Notes: generated by a model from the sequence alone, not told the origin. 64,000 bases of DNA from Moorella thermoacetica (GCF_001267405.1 NZ_CP012369.1:212001-276000); one strand, 5' to 3'; positions 17,661-26,210 are shown, counted from the first letter of the stretch. Made by a program: numbers and translations.

Positions 17661-19049
17661 TTGATTAACGCCCGTGCCCATTTAGAGCTGGCCAAAAAGT
17701 ATGTAACCGAAAAGGTCCTCCAGGAAGCCTTCAGCTATATGGAAAAAAACCCAGAGGAGAATTTTCCCCGCATCCTGAATACCGCCCGGTTATTGGCCAG
17801 GGAGGAGGTACATAAGCAACAGATCGCCAAAGTGCTGGAGGCCTACCGGACCAACCCCAGCATCCACGCCTACGTGAATCGCCTCTTCAAAGTGCATCCT
17901 AATGTTAAACAGCGCCTGATCTACAACTGGTTCGTCAACGCCATGCTCCTCGGTATACCTCGCCAGCACCAGGTCTCCCAGGAAACCGGGGTTCATATAC
18001 CTAATTTCTTCCTTCTGGACCCCACCAGCGACTGCAACCTGCGCTGTCACGGCTGCTGGGCCGGGGAGTATGCCCACCACGACACCCTGGAACTGGATCT
18101 GGTGGACCGCCTCTGCCGCGAGGCCAAGGCGGTCGGCATTTACTGGCTGGCCATGTCCGGCGGCGAGCCCTTCCGCTGGCCCCATCTCTTTGAACTGGCC
18201 GAGCGCCATCCCGATATGGCCTTTATGCTCTATACCAACGGCACGCTCATCGATGACGCCGTGGCCGACCGCATGGTGGAGGTCGGCAACATCACGCCGG
18301 CCATTAGCCTGGAAGGCTGGCGGGAACGCACCGACGCCCGCCGGGGCCGGGGTGTCTTTGACCGGGTAATGGCCGCCATGGACCGCCTGCGGGAGCGGGG
18401 TCTGGTCTTCGGGGTTTCCATCACCATTACCAGGGAAAACGCGGAGGAGGTCACCAGCGATGAGTTCATCGACTTCCTGTTGGAGAAGGGTGTAGTCTAC
18501 GGCTGGAGTTTCCATTATATACCCATCGGCCGGGATCCCAATCCCGAACTCATGGTCACTCCCGAGCAGCGGGCCTACCTGGCTGAGCGCATTCCCTATA
18601 TTCGTAACCACAAGGGGCTGCAGATTGCCGATTTCTGGAATGACGGCGAGCTGACCCTGGGATGCATCGCCGGCGGCCGGCGCTACTTCCACATCACCGC
18701 CAGCGGGGCAGTGGAGCCCTGCGCCTTCATTCACTTCTCCATGGACAACATCAAAGAGAAGAGCCTGCTGGAGGTTCTCCAGTCGCCCCTCTTCCGGGCC
18801 TATCAGCGCCGCCAGCCGTTTAGCGATAACCTGCTCAGGCCCTGCCCCCTCATCGATGTCCCTGAGGGCCTGCGGCAGATCGTAGCCGAAACCGGGGCTA
18901 AACCAACCCACCCGGGCGCAGATACAGCCCTGAAAGGTTCTATCGGCGCCTATCTGGACGCCAACGCCGCCCGCTGGGGCGAGGTGGCTGACAGGATCTG
19001 GCGGGAACGTCACCCGGAGCCCCAAAAAGAATTGACAGCCGGGAAGTAA
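17661..19049 (+). CDS. Radical SAM protein with SPASM-like C-terminus
   Basis: The 462-residue protein has an N-terminal helical region of ~110 residues, the radical SAM cluster motif CNLRCHGCW (CxxxCxxC, ~residue 126), the SAM-binding GGEP (AMSGGEPFRW), and C-terminal cysteines in LGCIAGGRRYFHITASGAVEPCAF and LLRPCPLID that fit an extra-cluster or SPASM-type binding site. It should cleave SAM reductively to a 5'-deoxyadenosyl radical; the substrate is unknown. The TTG at 17661 is preferred because GGGAAGGAGAGG sits eight bases upstream; the frame is open to 17610 without a site. An HTH protein gene follows after 41 bases. Confidence 0.85.
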   Translation: MINARAHLELAKKYVTEKVLQEAFSYMEKNPEENFPRILNTARLLAREEVHKQQIAKVLEAYRTNPSIHAYVNRLFKVHPNVKQRLIYNWFVNAMLLGIPRQHQVSQETGVHIPNFFLLDPTSDCNLRCHGCWAGEYAHHDTLELDLVDRLCREAKAVGIYWLAMSGGEPFRWPHLFELAERHPDMAFMLYTNGTLIDDAVADRMVEVGNITPAISLEGWRERTDARRGRGVFDRVMAAMDRLRERGLVFGVSITITRENAEEVTSDEFIDFLLEKGVVYGWSFHYIPIGRDPNPELMVTPEQRAYLAERIPYIRNHKGLQIADFWNDGELTLGCIAGGRRYFHITASGAVEPCAFIHFSMDNIKEKSLLEVLQSPLFRAYQRRQPFSDNLLRPCPLIDVPEGLRQIVAETGAKPTHPGADTALKGSIGAYLDANAARWGEVADRIWRERHPEPQKELTAGK

Positions 19050-19090
19050 GGGTATATGCTGGAGGTATCACCTAGCGGGAGAGGAATGCC

Positions 19091-19783
19091 ATGTTAACCA
19101 GGCGACGGCGCCAGTTCCTGGATAAAATTAAAAAAATATACCAGGAAACCGGCAAACCGGTCCACTATATTGCGGTGGCCGAAGCCCTCAAAGTGAGCAA
19201 GTGGACGGCTTACGATGTTTTGCTGGAACTGGAGAAAGAAGGCTTCCTGGAGCGGCAGTATATAGTTAACAGCAATGAAAAGACACCGGGCCGGTCGATG
19301 GTTATGTTTGTTCCTTCATCCCTGGCGGCCAGCCTGGAGGGAAGCGGGGGTAACACCTCCTCTTTTGTCCTGGACTGGCAACAGGCCAGGGCCAGGCTGC
19401 TGGATGCCCTGGCGAATCTCTTGCCCCGGGAAGCGGGACAGGTGGCCGGGGAGTTATTGCAGGAGATGCCGGGCAAGACCAACCCTGTAATTACCAGCGC
19501 CTACACCCTGACCATCCTGCTGGTATACTTGAAGTCCCTGGGTGAAAGGGCCCTGCAGGTGGTACGCAGCGCCCTGGATAAGGCTTCTCGCCCGGAGGCC
19601 GGCCTTTTCCTGGCCACCGGCACCGGCCTGGGACTGGCGGTCAATATGCTGTCCCAGAACCCCCTGGCCGGGCAGCTGGCCGGGTATTTGAACCGTCTCC
19701 AGGAACACATAGAGAATCTAACCGGCCGCGAGCATAAACTGCTGCTGGATTTTCTGCACGAAGCCCTGGAAAGGGTCGTTTAA
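19091..19783 (+). CDS. HTH-domain protein of unknown function
   Basis: The 230-residue protein begins with a winged-helix-like segment (RRQFLDKIKKIYQETGKPVHYIAVAEALKVSKWTAYDVLLELEKEGFLERQYIVN), similar in layout to MarR/Rrf2-type DNA-binding domains. A mainly helical region follows, with a glycine-rich hydrophobic stretch near residues 170-200 (FLATGTGLGLAVNMLSQNPLAGQLAGYL). It is probably a transcription regulator, but its ligand and targets are unknown. It lies 41 bases after the radical SAM gene, behind GGGAGAGG, and is followed by a terminator, so the two form a small operon. Confidence 0.7.
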   Translation: MLTRRRRQFLDKIKKIYQETGKPVHYIAVAEALKVSKWTAYDVLLELEKEGFLERQYIVNSNEKTPGRSMVMFVPSSLAASLEGSGGNTSSFVLDWQQARARLLDALANLLPREAGQVAGELLQEMPGKTNPVITSAYTLTILLVYLKSLGERALQVVRSALDKASRPEAGLFLATGTGLGLAVNMLSQNPLAGQLAGYLNRLQEHIENLTGREHKLLLDFLHEALERVV

Positions 19784-19790
19784 AAGAATG

Positions 19791-19826
19791 AAAAGCCCGG
19801 TGCTGTTTTAAGCCCGGGCTTTTTTA
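19791..19826 (+). terminator. Terminator between the HTH gene and the ubiB-like gene
   Basis: AAAAGCCCGG ... CCGGGCTTTT is followed by TT; it starts seven bases after the HTH gene stop. Confidence 0.85.
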
Positions 19827-19847
19827 AAAGGAGGCCCCTGCTGGAGG

Positions 19848-21512
19848 ATGTCCCTGCGGCGTCGCTACATTCATTTGAACCGTTATCGCCAGGTGGTCAA
19901 TGTCCTGGCCCGCTATGGTTTTGGTTATCTCCTGGATCAGGTGGGGCTGGGAGAATTAATTCTCCGGCGGTCACGGGAAGAAGCACCTCTGTCCCTGGGA
20001 CAGCGCCTCCGCCTGGCCCTGGAGGAACTCGGACCTACCTTTATCAAGCTGGGACAGCTGCTGAGCACCAGGCCTGATCTGTTGCCGGCGGATATCATCA
20101 GCGAACTGACCCGCCTTCAGGACCGGGTGCCTCCCTTTCCCTTCGCTGACGTCCGAAAAGCGGTGGAGGAGGAACTGGGCCAGCCCCTGGAGGAACTCTT
20201 CGCCTCCTTTGACCCCGAGCCCCTGGCGGTGGCATCCATCGGCCAGGTCCACCTGGCTACCCTCCCGGACGGCAGCCAGGTAATCGTCAAGGTCCAGCGA
20301 CCCGGAATTGCCAGGCAGGTTCGGGTGGATCTGGAGATCCTCTTCGACCTGGCCCGCCTGGCCCAGCGCCACACTCCCTACGGCAAGATATACGATTTCA
20401 ACCAGATGGCCGCCGAGTTTGCCCGGGCCCTGACCGAAGAACTGGATTATACCCGGGAAGGCCGCAACGCCGACCGCTTCCGGGAAAACTTCGCGGGGGA
20501 CGCAAGCGTCTATTTTCCGGCCGTTTACTGGGACTATACCACCAGGGGAGTGCTGACCCAGGAGTATGTAGAGGCGGTAAAACTCAATAACCTGGAAGAG
20601 ATTGACCGCCGGGGTTATAGCCGCCGCCGGATAGCCGTTAACCTCGCCCGGGCCGTTTACCAGCAGGTTCTGGTGGACGGCTTTTTCCATGGCGACCCCC
20701 ACCCGGGAAACCTGGCCGTCCTGCCAGGGGAAGTTATTGTCTTTATGGATTTCGGTCTCACGGGGACTTTGACGGAGGAACTTAAGGAGCAGTTTGTCAA
20801 CCTGGTCCTGGGGATTATCCGCCGCCGCAGCCAGGACGTCCTCAGGACCATCATAGCCATGGGCATGGTGCCGGCCGAAGTGGACCGGGGTGCCCTGCGG
20901 CGGGAAATTGAAGCCCTGCGGGATAAATACTACCACCTTTCCTTTCGCCAGATCAGCCTGGGCCAGGCTATTGAGGAACTCCTCCAGCTGGCCTTCAGGT
21001 ATCACCTGCGCATGCCCCCGGAATTAACCCTGCTGGGAAAAACCCTCTTGACCCTGGAGGGCCTGGTCAGGAAACTTGACCCGGAGCTGGAACTGGCCGA
21101 ACTGGCCGAACCCTATGGCCGGGAGCTCTTGCGGCGTCGCTTCAGCGTTCGTTTCCTGTGGCGGGCGTTGACGGAAAACCTGGCTTCCGGCTGGGAGGTT
21201 ATGCAGAGCCTCCCCCGGCAGTTCCAGCACCTCCTGGACCTGGCGGAACGGGGCGAACTGACCCTCAGGGTGGAACCCCTGCACCTGCGGGGCCTGGTGC
21301 GGCAAATAGACCGGATTATCAATAAGCTGACGATGAGCGTAGTTTTGCTCGCCTTCAGTATCATTATGGCCAGCCTGATCATCAGCACGGCCCTGGGGGC
21401 CCCGACCAACAGCCTTTTCTTCCGCCTGCCCACCCTGGAGGTCGGCTTCGGGGCGGCCGGCATGATGCTCCTGTGGTTACTGGTGACCATCTGGCGGGGC
21501 GGCCGCGACTGA
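19848..21512 (+). CDS. AarF/UbiB/ABC1 family atypical kinase-like membrane protein
   Basis: The 554-residue protein has the UbiB/ADCK signature: KLGQLLSTRPDLLPADIISELTRLQDRVPPF (the KxGQ-type motif), ASIGQVHLATLPDGSQVIVKVQRPG with the nucleotide-binding lysine, a catalytic-loop equivalent DGFFHGDPHPGNLAVL and the metal-binding DFGLTG. Two C-terminal membrane helices follow (VVLLAFSIIMASLIISTAL and AAGMMLLWLLVTIW). Family members support quinone or lipid metabolism, and ATPase activity is known for relatives. The ATG at 19848 has GGAGG a few bases before it. A ferredoxin gene follows, which may hint at a membrane redox role. Confidence 0.9.
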   Translation: MSLRRRYIHLNRYRQVVNVLARYGFGYLLDQVGLGELILRRSREEAPLSLGQRLRLALEELGPTFIKLGQLLSTRPDLLPADIISELTRLQDRVPPFPFADVRKAVEEELGQPLEELFASFDPEPLAVASIGQVHLATLPDGSQVIVKVQRPGIARQVRVDLEILFDLARLAQRHTPYGKIYDFNQMAAEFARALTEELDYTREGRNADRFRENFAGDASVYFPAVYWDYTTRGVLTQEYVEAVKLNNLEEIDRRGYSRRRIAVNLARAVYQQVLVDGFFHGDPHPGNLAVLPGEVIVFMDFGLTGTLTEELKEQFVNLVLGIIRRRSQDVLRTIIAMGMVPAEVDRGALRREIEALRDKYYHLSFRQISLGQAIEELLQLAFRYHLRMPPELTLLGKTLLTLEGLVRKLDPELELAELAEPYGRELLRRRFSVRFLWRALTENLASGWEVMQSLPRQFQHLLDLAERGELTLRVEPLHLRGLVRQIDRIINKLTMSVVLLAFSIIMASLIISTALGAPTNSLFFRLPTLEVGFGAAGMMLLWLLVTIWRGGRD

Positions 21513-21598
21513 ATAATCTCCTGGTGGCGCAAGCGAACCGCGCCTGAATAAACTTTCCGGTCCGGGCGAAGAATGAGCATAAAAAGCGGGGGATAAAA

Positions 21599-21856
21599 GT
21601 GCCTTACCGGATAACCAATGATTGTATTGCCTGTGGCGATTGTACGGTGGTCTGCCCCCGGAAGGCCATCGTTTTGGAGGGCTCCACCTATAACACCGTG
21701 GGGGATATCAACTCGACCACGGATGTCGTCCGCGACGGGGCCATGGATGAACCGCCGGAGAAACTGGTGGCCTTTTACCGCATCACTGCCGGTTGCAATA
21801 ACTGCGGCTGCTGCCGGGAGGTCTGCCCGGCAGGGGCCATTATCTGGGAAGATTAG
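21599..21856 (+). CDS. 2[4Fe-4S] ferredoxin-like protein
   Basis: The 85-residue protein has two full cluster motifs, CIACGDCTVVCP at the start and CNNCGCCREVCP near the end, separated by an unusually long ~45-residue insert (LEGSTYNTVGDINSTTDVVRDGAMDEPPEKLVAFYRI). Two [4Fe-4S] clusters for low-potential electron transfer are expected. The start is GTG behind AAGCGGGGGATAA. The small inverted repeat GGCAGTA/TACTGCC at 21862-21879 follows the gene without a T-run. Confidence 0.9.
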   Translation: MPYRITNDCIACGDCTVVCPRKAIVLEGSTYNTVGDINSTTDVVRDGAMDEPPEKLVAFYRITAGCNNCGCCREVCPAGAIIWED

Positions 21857-21951
21857 CCGCCGGCAGTAAAAATACTGCCCGGTGCTACCGCTCAGGCAGG
21901 AAAAAGGTTTTCCCTGTCGAAAAGGAACAATGTTCCAGGGGGGTAGGTGCT

Positions 21952-22797
21952 TTGCACAGGAAAGCGTGGGCAGACTACCTGGGGATTACCGCCGGCACCC
22001 TGGTTACGGCCCTGGGGCTGGTACTCTTCCTGGTGCCCAACAGGATCGCCGCCGGTGGCGTCAGCGGCCTGGCCACGGTCCTTCATTATGTCTTCGGCTG
22101 GCCGGTGGGCCTGACCATGCTGGTCCTCAACATACCCCTCTTTCTGGCCGGTTTGAAGGTCCTGGGCCTGGAGTTCGGCCTTAAAACCCTCTACGGGACC
22201 ATCATCCTGTCCGTTTTTACCGATACCCTGGCCCTGTGGCTGCACGCGCCTACCAGCAACACCCTCCTGGCTTCCCTTTACGGCGGCCTCTTGAGCGGCG
22301 TCGGCATGGGTATAGTTTTCCGTTCCGGCGGCAGTACAGGGGGCACCGATCTGGCAGCCCTCCTCTTTCGCCACTACCTGCATATCAGCGCCGGCATGGG
22401 GTTGTTGATGGTGGACGCCCTGGTAATCAGCCTGGCCGACCTGGTATTTAATGTGGAACTGGCCCTGTATGCCCTGGTAGCCCTTTTTCTTACCAGCCGG
22501 GCCATCGACGCCATCCAGGAGGGCGGCGGTTACGCCCGGGCGGCCCTGATAATTTCAGATAAAGCCGAAGAAATCGCCCGCCGGGTCCTGGTGGAGCTGG
22601 ACCGCGGCGTGACGGGACTGGCGGGCCGCGGCTACTATACCCGCCAGGAACGGGAAGTGCTGCTGGTTGTAGTCCAGCGGGCCGAGGTCAGCCGCCTGAA
22701 GGACCTGGTGGCTAGTATCGACCCGGAAGCCTTCGTCATCGTCAGCAACGTCCATGAAGTCTTGGGTGAGGGCTTTGGCTATTTTAACAGACTTTGA
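21952..22797 (+). CDS. YitT family membrane protein
   Basis: The 281-residue protein has about five to six membrane segments in its first 180 residues (GITAGTLVTALGLVLFLVPNRIAAGGVSGLATVLHYVFG and RSGGSTGGTDLAALLFRHY are typical of YitT/DUF161). A C-terminal cytosolic DUF2179 domain follows (GVTGLAGRGYYTRQEREVLLVVVQRAEVSRLKDLVASIDPEAFVIVSNVHEVLGEGF). The function of the family is not established. TTG start after GGGGGGTAGGTG. The transketolase subunit gene follows after 20 bases. Confidence 0.88.
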   Translation: MHRKAWADYLGITAGTLVTALGLVLFLVPNRIAAGGVSGLATVLHYVFGWPVGLTMLVLNIPLFLAGLKVLGLEFGLKTLYGTIILSVFTDTLALWLHAPTSNTLLASLYGGLLSGVGMGIVFRSGGSTGGTDLAALLFRHYLHISAGMGLLMVDALVISLADLVFNVELALYALVALFLTSRAIDAIQEGGGYARAALIISDKAEEIARRVLVELDRGVTGLAGRGYYTRQEREVLLVVVQRAEVSRLKDLVASIDPEAFVIVSNVHEVLGEGFGYFNRL

Positions 22798-22817
22798 GTT
22801 TAGGAGGGAACGGTTAA

Positions 22818-23633
22818 TTGGAGAAGGATTTACAGAGCCTTATGGCTACGGCCAGGCGGATTCGCCGGGACATCGTCAGGATGGTGGGGGCGGCCGGCTC
22901 CGGCCACCCCGGCGGGTCCCTGTCGGCGGTGGAGATCATGACAGCCCTTTATTTTAAGGTCATGCGCCTGGACCCGGAGCGGCCGGACTGGCCGGAGCGG
23001 GACCGCTTCGTTCTTTCCAAGGGCCACGCGGCCCCGGTTCTTTACGCCGCCCTGGCGGAAAGGGGCTTCTTTGCCGTGGATAAGCTGGATACCCTGCGGC
23101 GGCTGGGCAGCCCCCTGCAGGGGCACCCGGACCGCAAATCCCTGCCGGGGGTGGAGGTTTCCACCGGTTCCCTGGGCCACGGCCTGGCGGTAGCCAACGG
23201 CATGGCCCTGGCCGGGCGCCTGGACGGCCGGGATTACCACGTCTATGTCCTCCTGGGGGACGGCGAGCTGGAGGAAGGCATGGTGTGGGAAGGGGCCATG
23301 GCCGCGGCCCATTATCATCTGGACAACCTGACGGCCATCGTCGACCACAACCACCTGCAGATCGACGGGCGGGTGGAGGAGGTCATGTCCCCGGAGCCGG
23401 TGGCCGACAAGTTCCGCGCCTTCGGCTGGGAAGTCATGACCATCGACGGCCATGACTTCGGCCAGATCCTGGACGCCCTGGAGCGGGCCCGGGAGGTAAA
23501 GGGCAAACCCACGGTCATCATCGCGGAAACCATCAAAGGCAAAGGCGTGTCCTTCATGGAAAACCAGGCCGGCTGGCACGGCAAAGCCCCGAAACCGGAA
23601 GAAGTGGAAAAGGCCCTGGCCGAGCTGGCCTAA
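22818..23633 (+). CDS. Transketolase, N-terminal (thiamine-binding) subunit
   Basis: The 271-residue subunit carries the first half of transketolase: GSGHPGGSLSAVEIMTALYF, a conserved SKGHAAPVLYAALAERGFF block, the thiamine diphosphate/Mg motif GDGELEEGMVWEGAMAA...DHNHLQIDG, and a C-terminal ETIKGKGVSFMENQAGWHGKAP. With its partner at 23877 it moves two-carbon ketol units in the pentose phosphate pathway. Split transketolases are common in anaerobes and archaea. TTG start after TAGGAGGG. Confidence 0.95.
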   Translation: MEKDLQSLMATARRIRRDIVRMVGAAGSGHPGGSLSAVEIMTALYFKVMRLDPERPDWPERDRFVLSKGHAAPVLYAALAERGFFAVDKLDTLRRLGSPLQGHPDRKSLPGVEVSTGSLGHGLAVANGMALAGRLDGRDYHVYVLLGDGELEEGMVWEGAMAAAHYHLDNLTAIVDHNHLQIDGRVEEVMSPEPVADKFRAFGWEVMTIDGHDFGQILDALERAREVKGKPTVIIAETIKGKGVSFMENQAGWHGKAPKPEEVEKALAELA

Positions 23634-23659
23634 CGCTGCCCCAGTGCTAACACCTGCCG

Positions 23660-23861
23660 GCGTACTATGAAAATTGCAGGCTGAAGCAAAAGGCTGGGGG
23701 ATAGAAGCGGAGGGCGACTAGGCGTCTAGCCACCTCCTGCTGGCTGGCAAAATAGAAGGCCAAGTCTGGCAGCCGAGCGCCATCTGAGCCTGGAGCAGCA
23801 TCCTCCAGCCCAAAGAACAAATACAAATCAACCTGGAAATGCTATTTTGATAGCATTTTTA
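23660..23861 (+). repeat. Diverged copy of the structured intergenic element, between the transketolase subunits
   Basis: The left motif (TACTATGAAAATTGCAGG) is followed by arms GGCTGGGGGAT (23692-23702) and ATCCTCCAGCC (23800-23810), which pair over 11 bases including one G-U, with sequence unlike the arms of copies A and B. The block GCGGAGGGCGACTAGG matches GCGGAGGGCGACTTGG of copy A. The right end is a hairpin AAATGCTA-TTTTGA-TAGCATTT (23837-23858) with a T-run, directly followed by the ACGGAGGA ribosome binding site of the second transketolase gene. Confidence 0.6.
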
Positions 23862-23876
23862 CGGAGGAAGATATAT

Positions 23877-24812
23877 ATGACCAAGATTGCAACGCGGGAA
23901 GCCTACGGCAAGGCCCTGGTGGAGCTGGGGCGGCAGAACAGCCAGGTAGTGGTCCTGGACGCCGACCTGTCCAAGTCCACCATGACCCGCTACTTTGCCC
24001 AGGAGTTCCCCGAGCGCTTTTTCAATATGGGTATCGCCGAGCAGAGCCTCATGGCTACAGCCGCCGGTCTGGGATTAAGCGGCAAGATCCCCTTTGCCAG
24101 CACTTTCGCCGTTTTTGCCACCGGCCGGGCCTATGACCAGGTCCGCAACGGCATCGCCTATCCGAAGGTCAACGTAAAAATCGCCGCCACCCACGCCGGC
24201 CTTACCGTCGGCGAAGACGGCGCCTCCCACCAGGCTGTCGAGGACGTGACCCTGATGCGGGCCATCCCCAACATGACGGTCATCGTCCCGGCCGACGGCG
24301 AGGAAACCAGGCAGGCTGTCTTTGCCGCCGCCGCCTATCAGGGGCCGGTATATATCCGCCTGGGCCGCCCGGCTGTTCCGGTTATTTACAATGAGGATTA
24401 TAGATTCCAGATCGGGCGCGCCCATACCCTGCGCCGGGGGAAGGACGCGGCCATCATCGCTTGCGGCGTCATGGTCCATGAGGCCCTCCGGGCGGCGGAG
24501 GAACTGGCGGCAGCGGGCCTGGAAGTCATGGTCGTCAACATGAGCACCATCAAACCCCTGGACCGGGAGGCTGTCCTGGCGGCGGCGGCCACCGGGGCAG
24601 TGGTGACAGCCGAAGAACACACCGTCATCGGCGGCCTGGGGAGCGCCGTGGCCGAGGTCCTGGCCACGGAGAGACCGGTACCCCTGGCCATGGTGGGCAT
24701 CCGCGACACCTTCGGCGAGTCAGGCAAGCCCGACGAGCTGATGGCCAAATACGGCCTGACGGCACGGGATATCGTGGCTGCGGTGAAAAGGTTGAAGGGA
24801 AAAAAGGATTAA
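23877..24812 (+). CDS. Transketolase, C-terminal (pyrimidine-binding) subunit
   Basis: The 311-residue partner of the previous subunit shows the pyrimidine-binding domain (KALVELGRQNSQVVVLDADLSKSTMTRYFAQEFPERFFNMGIAEQSLMATAAGLG; the Glu in GIAEQ activates thiamine diphosphate) and the C-terminal transketolase domain (RRGKDAAIIACGVMVHEAL...VVTAEEHTVIGGLGSAVAEVL). The ATG at 23877 follows ACGGAGGAAG. It is separated from the first subunit by 243 bases of structured non-coding DNA, where the two genes are normally adjacent, so their expression may be adjusted separately. A terminator follows at 24892. Confidence 0.95.
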   Translation: MTKIATREAYGKALVELGRQNSQVVVLDADLSKSTMTRYFAQEFPERFFNMGIAEQSLMATAAGLGLSGKIPFASTFAVFATGRAYDQVRNGIAYPKVNVKIAATHAGLTVGEDGASHQAVEDVTLMRAIPNMTVIVPADGEETRQAVFAAAAYQGPVYIRLGRPAVPVIYNEDYRFQIGRAHTLRRGKDAAIIACGVMVHEALRAAEELAAAGLEVMVVNMSTIKPLDREAVLAAAATGAVVTAEEHTVIGGLGSAVAEVLATERPVPLAMVGIRDTFGESGKPDELMAKYGLTARDIVAAVKRLKGKKD

Positions 24813-24890
24813 AGGCAAAGTCTTCCTGGAAGCCTCCCACCGCCGTCGCTAAGGATAAACTGATTTGTGAAAAACATGCGCATCGACATA

Positions 24891-24970
24891 AAACCGCCCC
24901 TAAAGGGGCGGTTTTTACTTTTAGCGTAGGGACGAAGCGCCCGCGTGGATGCCGGGACCGGGGCGGTGCC
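24891..24970. repeat. 80-bp direct repeat, left copy
   Basis: It is identical to 26131-26210 except for one base (A at 24928, G at 26168). It starts with a terminator hairpin and ends GGGCGGTGCC. The two copies bracket the Rpn-like gene. Confidence 0.95.
24892..24917 (+). terminator. Terminator hairpin in the left direct repeat
   Basis: ACCGCCCC-TAAA-GGGGCGGT is followed by TTTTA. It can serve the transketolase transcript and, being symmetric, the opposing gene. Confidence 0.8.
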
Positions 24971-24978
24971 GTCAAAAA

Positions 24979-26013
24979 TCACTGCTCCATCTGTTTCTTC
25001 AGCGCGTTTATCTCTTCCAGGGCAAGTCCCGTGGCTTTGATGATGGTTTCAATGTCAACGTTCAGCAAAAGGAGGTTCCGGGCCACTTCCCGTTTGCCCT
25101 CCAGTTTGCCTTCCAATTTGCCTTCCAGTTTCCCTTCCAATTTGCCTTCCAGTTTCCCTTTCTGTTCGCCTTCCTTTAAGCCTTTTAACAAAGCCTGCCG
25201 TTGCATCTCTTCCAGGGTTAGCTCCAGGTTGTAAATCATCCGTTCCACCTCCCAGGGATTGCTTGCGTTCAGGATGCCATCGATTTTTTCGCTAAAATCT
25301 CCGGGCATTCTGGGTTGGACGACGTTCTTCAGCCAGGTGGTGAAATGGCGAAATTCATCAGGCGTGAGCCGCCTTAAGACCCCAGCCAGTTTCTGCAGAC
25401 GTCCCGCCAGGTCTTCAGGTTGCATCTTCTGGTCCAATAGAAAGATGCCGGCGATTAGATTGGCCGCCCTGATAAGCTCTTCTTCGCTGTAACGGTTCAC
25501 ATCAAACAACAGGTAGCGGAAGTCGAGGAGATGCCCGCTGAAATCCTGGTAACTGTTTAGCATTTCTTTGAAGGAAAGGGCCGCCGTCCAGGAGCCAGCC
25601 CCGTTGTAGAGCACCGCCGGTATGATGGGCGGCAGGCGGAAATGCTTGCTCTCCCGCTCGCCCTGGGGAGTGTTGTTGTATATTTCCCGCCAGATCTCGA
25701 CCATATAGAGTAAAAGGCGAAAGGGCATCAGGTAGTCTACTGTTGACTGTAACTCCAGCAGGACGTAAAAGATGACGTTTCTATTTCTGGTCTTAAGCCG
25801 ATAGACGACATCGGCTTCTTTCTCGCTGAAATCCTGAAGGACGTAAGATTTATTAACCAGGATGAGGTCGTCTGCGTCGATGGCTTCCACCCAGGCTTCC
25901 CGGACGAAGGTTTTTAACAGCTCCAGGAACACCCTTTTGTCGGCCAGAAGCTGCCGGTAACCCTTGTCGTAGGGGTGGTGGGGAGGCCGGGGCTGCCCTT
26001 CATTTTCCGGCAA
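24979..26013 (-). CDS. Rpn-family recombination-promoting nuclease / putative transposase
   Basis: The 344-residue protein opens with HPYDKGYRQLLADKRVFLELLKTFV, typical of Rpn/YhgA-like proteins. It has a PD-(D/E)XK nuclease core in which an acidic pair (EADVVYRLK ... FYVLLELQSTVDY) gives the D...ExQ pattern. Rpn proteins of E. coli are DNA endonucleases that raise RecA-independent recombination. Near the C-terminus the protein has five to six KLEG repeats encoded by 12-bp units (25093-25164). The gene is on the minus strand, opposed to its neighbours, and framed by 80-bp direct repeats, which suggests acquisition as a unit. The ATG is preceded by AAAAAGAAGGTGATC. Confidence 0.88.
   Translation of the reverse strand: MPENEGQPRPPHHPYDKGYRQLLADKRVFLELLKTFVREAWVEAIDADDLILVNKSYVLQDFSEKEADVVYRLKTRNRNVIFYVLLELQSTVDYLMPFRLLLYMVEIWREIYNNTPQGERESKHFRLPPIIPAVLYNGAGSWTAALSFKEMLNSYQDFSGHLLDFRYLLFDVNRYSEEELIRAANLIAGIFLLDQKMQPEDLAGRLQKLAGVLRRLTPDEFRHFTTWLKNVVQPRMPGDFSEKIDGILNASNPWEVERMIYNLELTLEEMQRQALLKGLKEGEQKGKLEGKLEGKLEGKLEGKLEGKREVARNLLLLNVDIETIIKATGLALEEINALKKQMEQ
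25093..25164. repeat. 12-bp tandem repeat encoding KLEG units
   Basis: Six units of the type TTTGCCTTCCAG follow one another; alternate units differ in a way that gives a weak 24-bp period. On the minus strand this encodes (KLEG)n, likely a charged helix or linker. The copy number may vary between strains. Confidence 0.9.
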
Positions 26014-26130
26014 GGGATCACCTTCTTTTTGGATTTTATTATAGCATATTTTGGTGGGATGAAGACGGGGAGAACCGCTAAAGCATTTGTTTGCAAACCA
26101 GGCCCTGCCGCCAGGGCTGTCATGTTAAAG

Positions 26131-26210
26131 AAACCGCCCCTAAAGGGGCGGTTTTTACTTTTAGCGTGGGGACGAAGCGCCCGCGTGGATGCCGGGACCG
26201 GGGCGGTGCC
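26131..26210. repeat. 80-bp direct repeat, right copy
   Basis: 79 of 80 bases match 24891-24970. It holds the same hairpin (26132-26157) upstream of the Rpn-like gene and lies exactly 1240 bases from the left copy. The following 230 bases (26211-26443) have no recognisable gene; CGCCGGCGAGCCGGGG at ~26215 and CGCCGGCGAACCGGGG at ~26372 are a further near-repeat pair. Confidence 0.95.

Noticed and set aside
25093-25164. Short regular repeats resembling a CRISPR-like array
   Set aside because: Units are 12 bp with no spacers and encode KLEG in frame within a clear gene. No cas gene is nearby.
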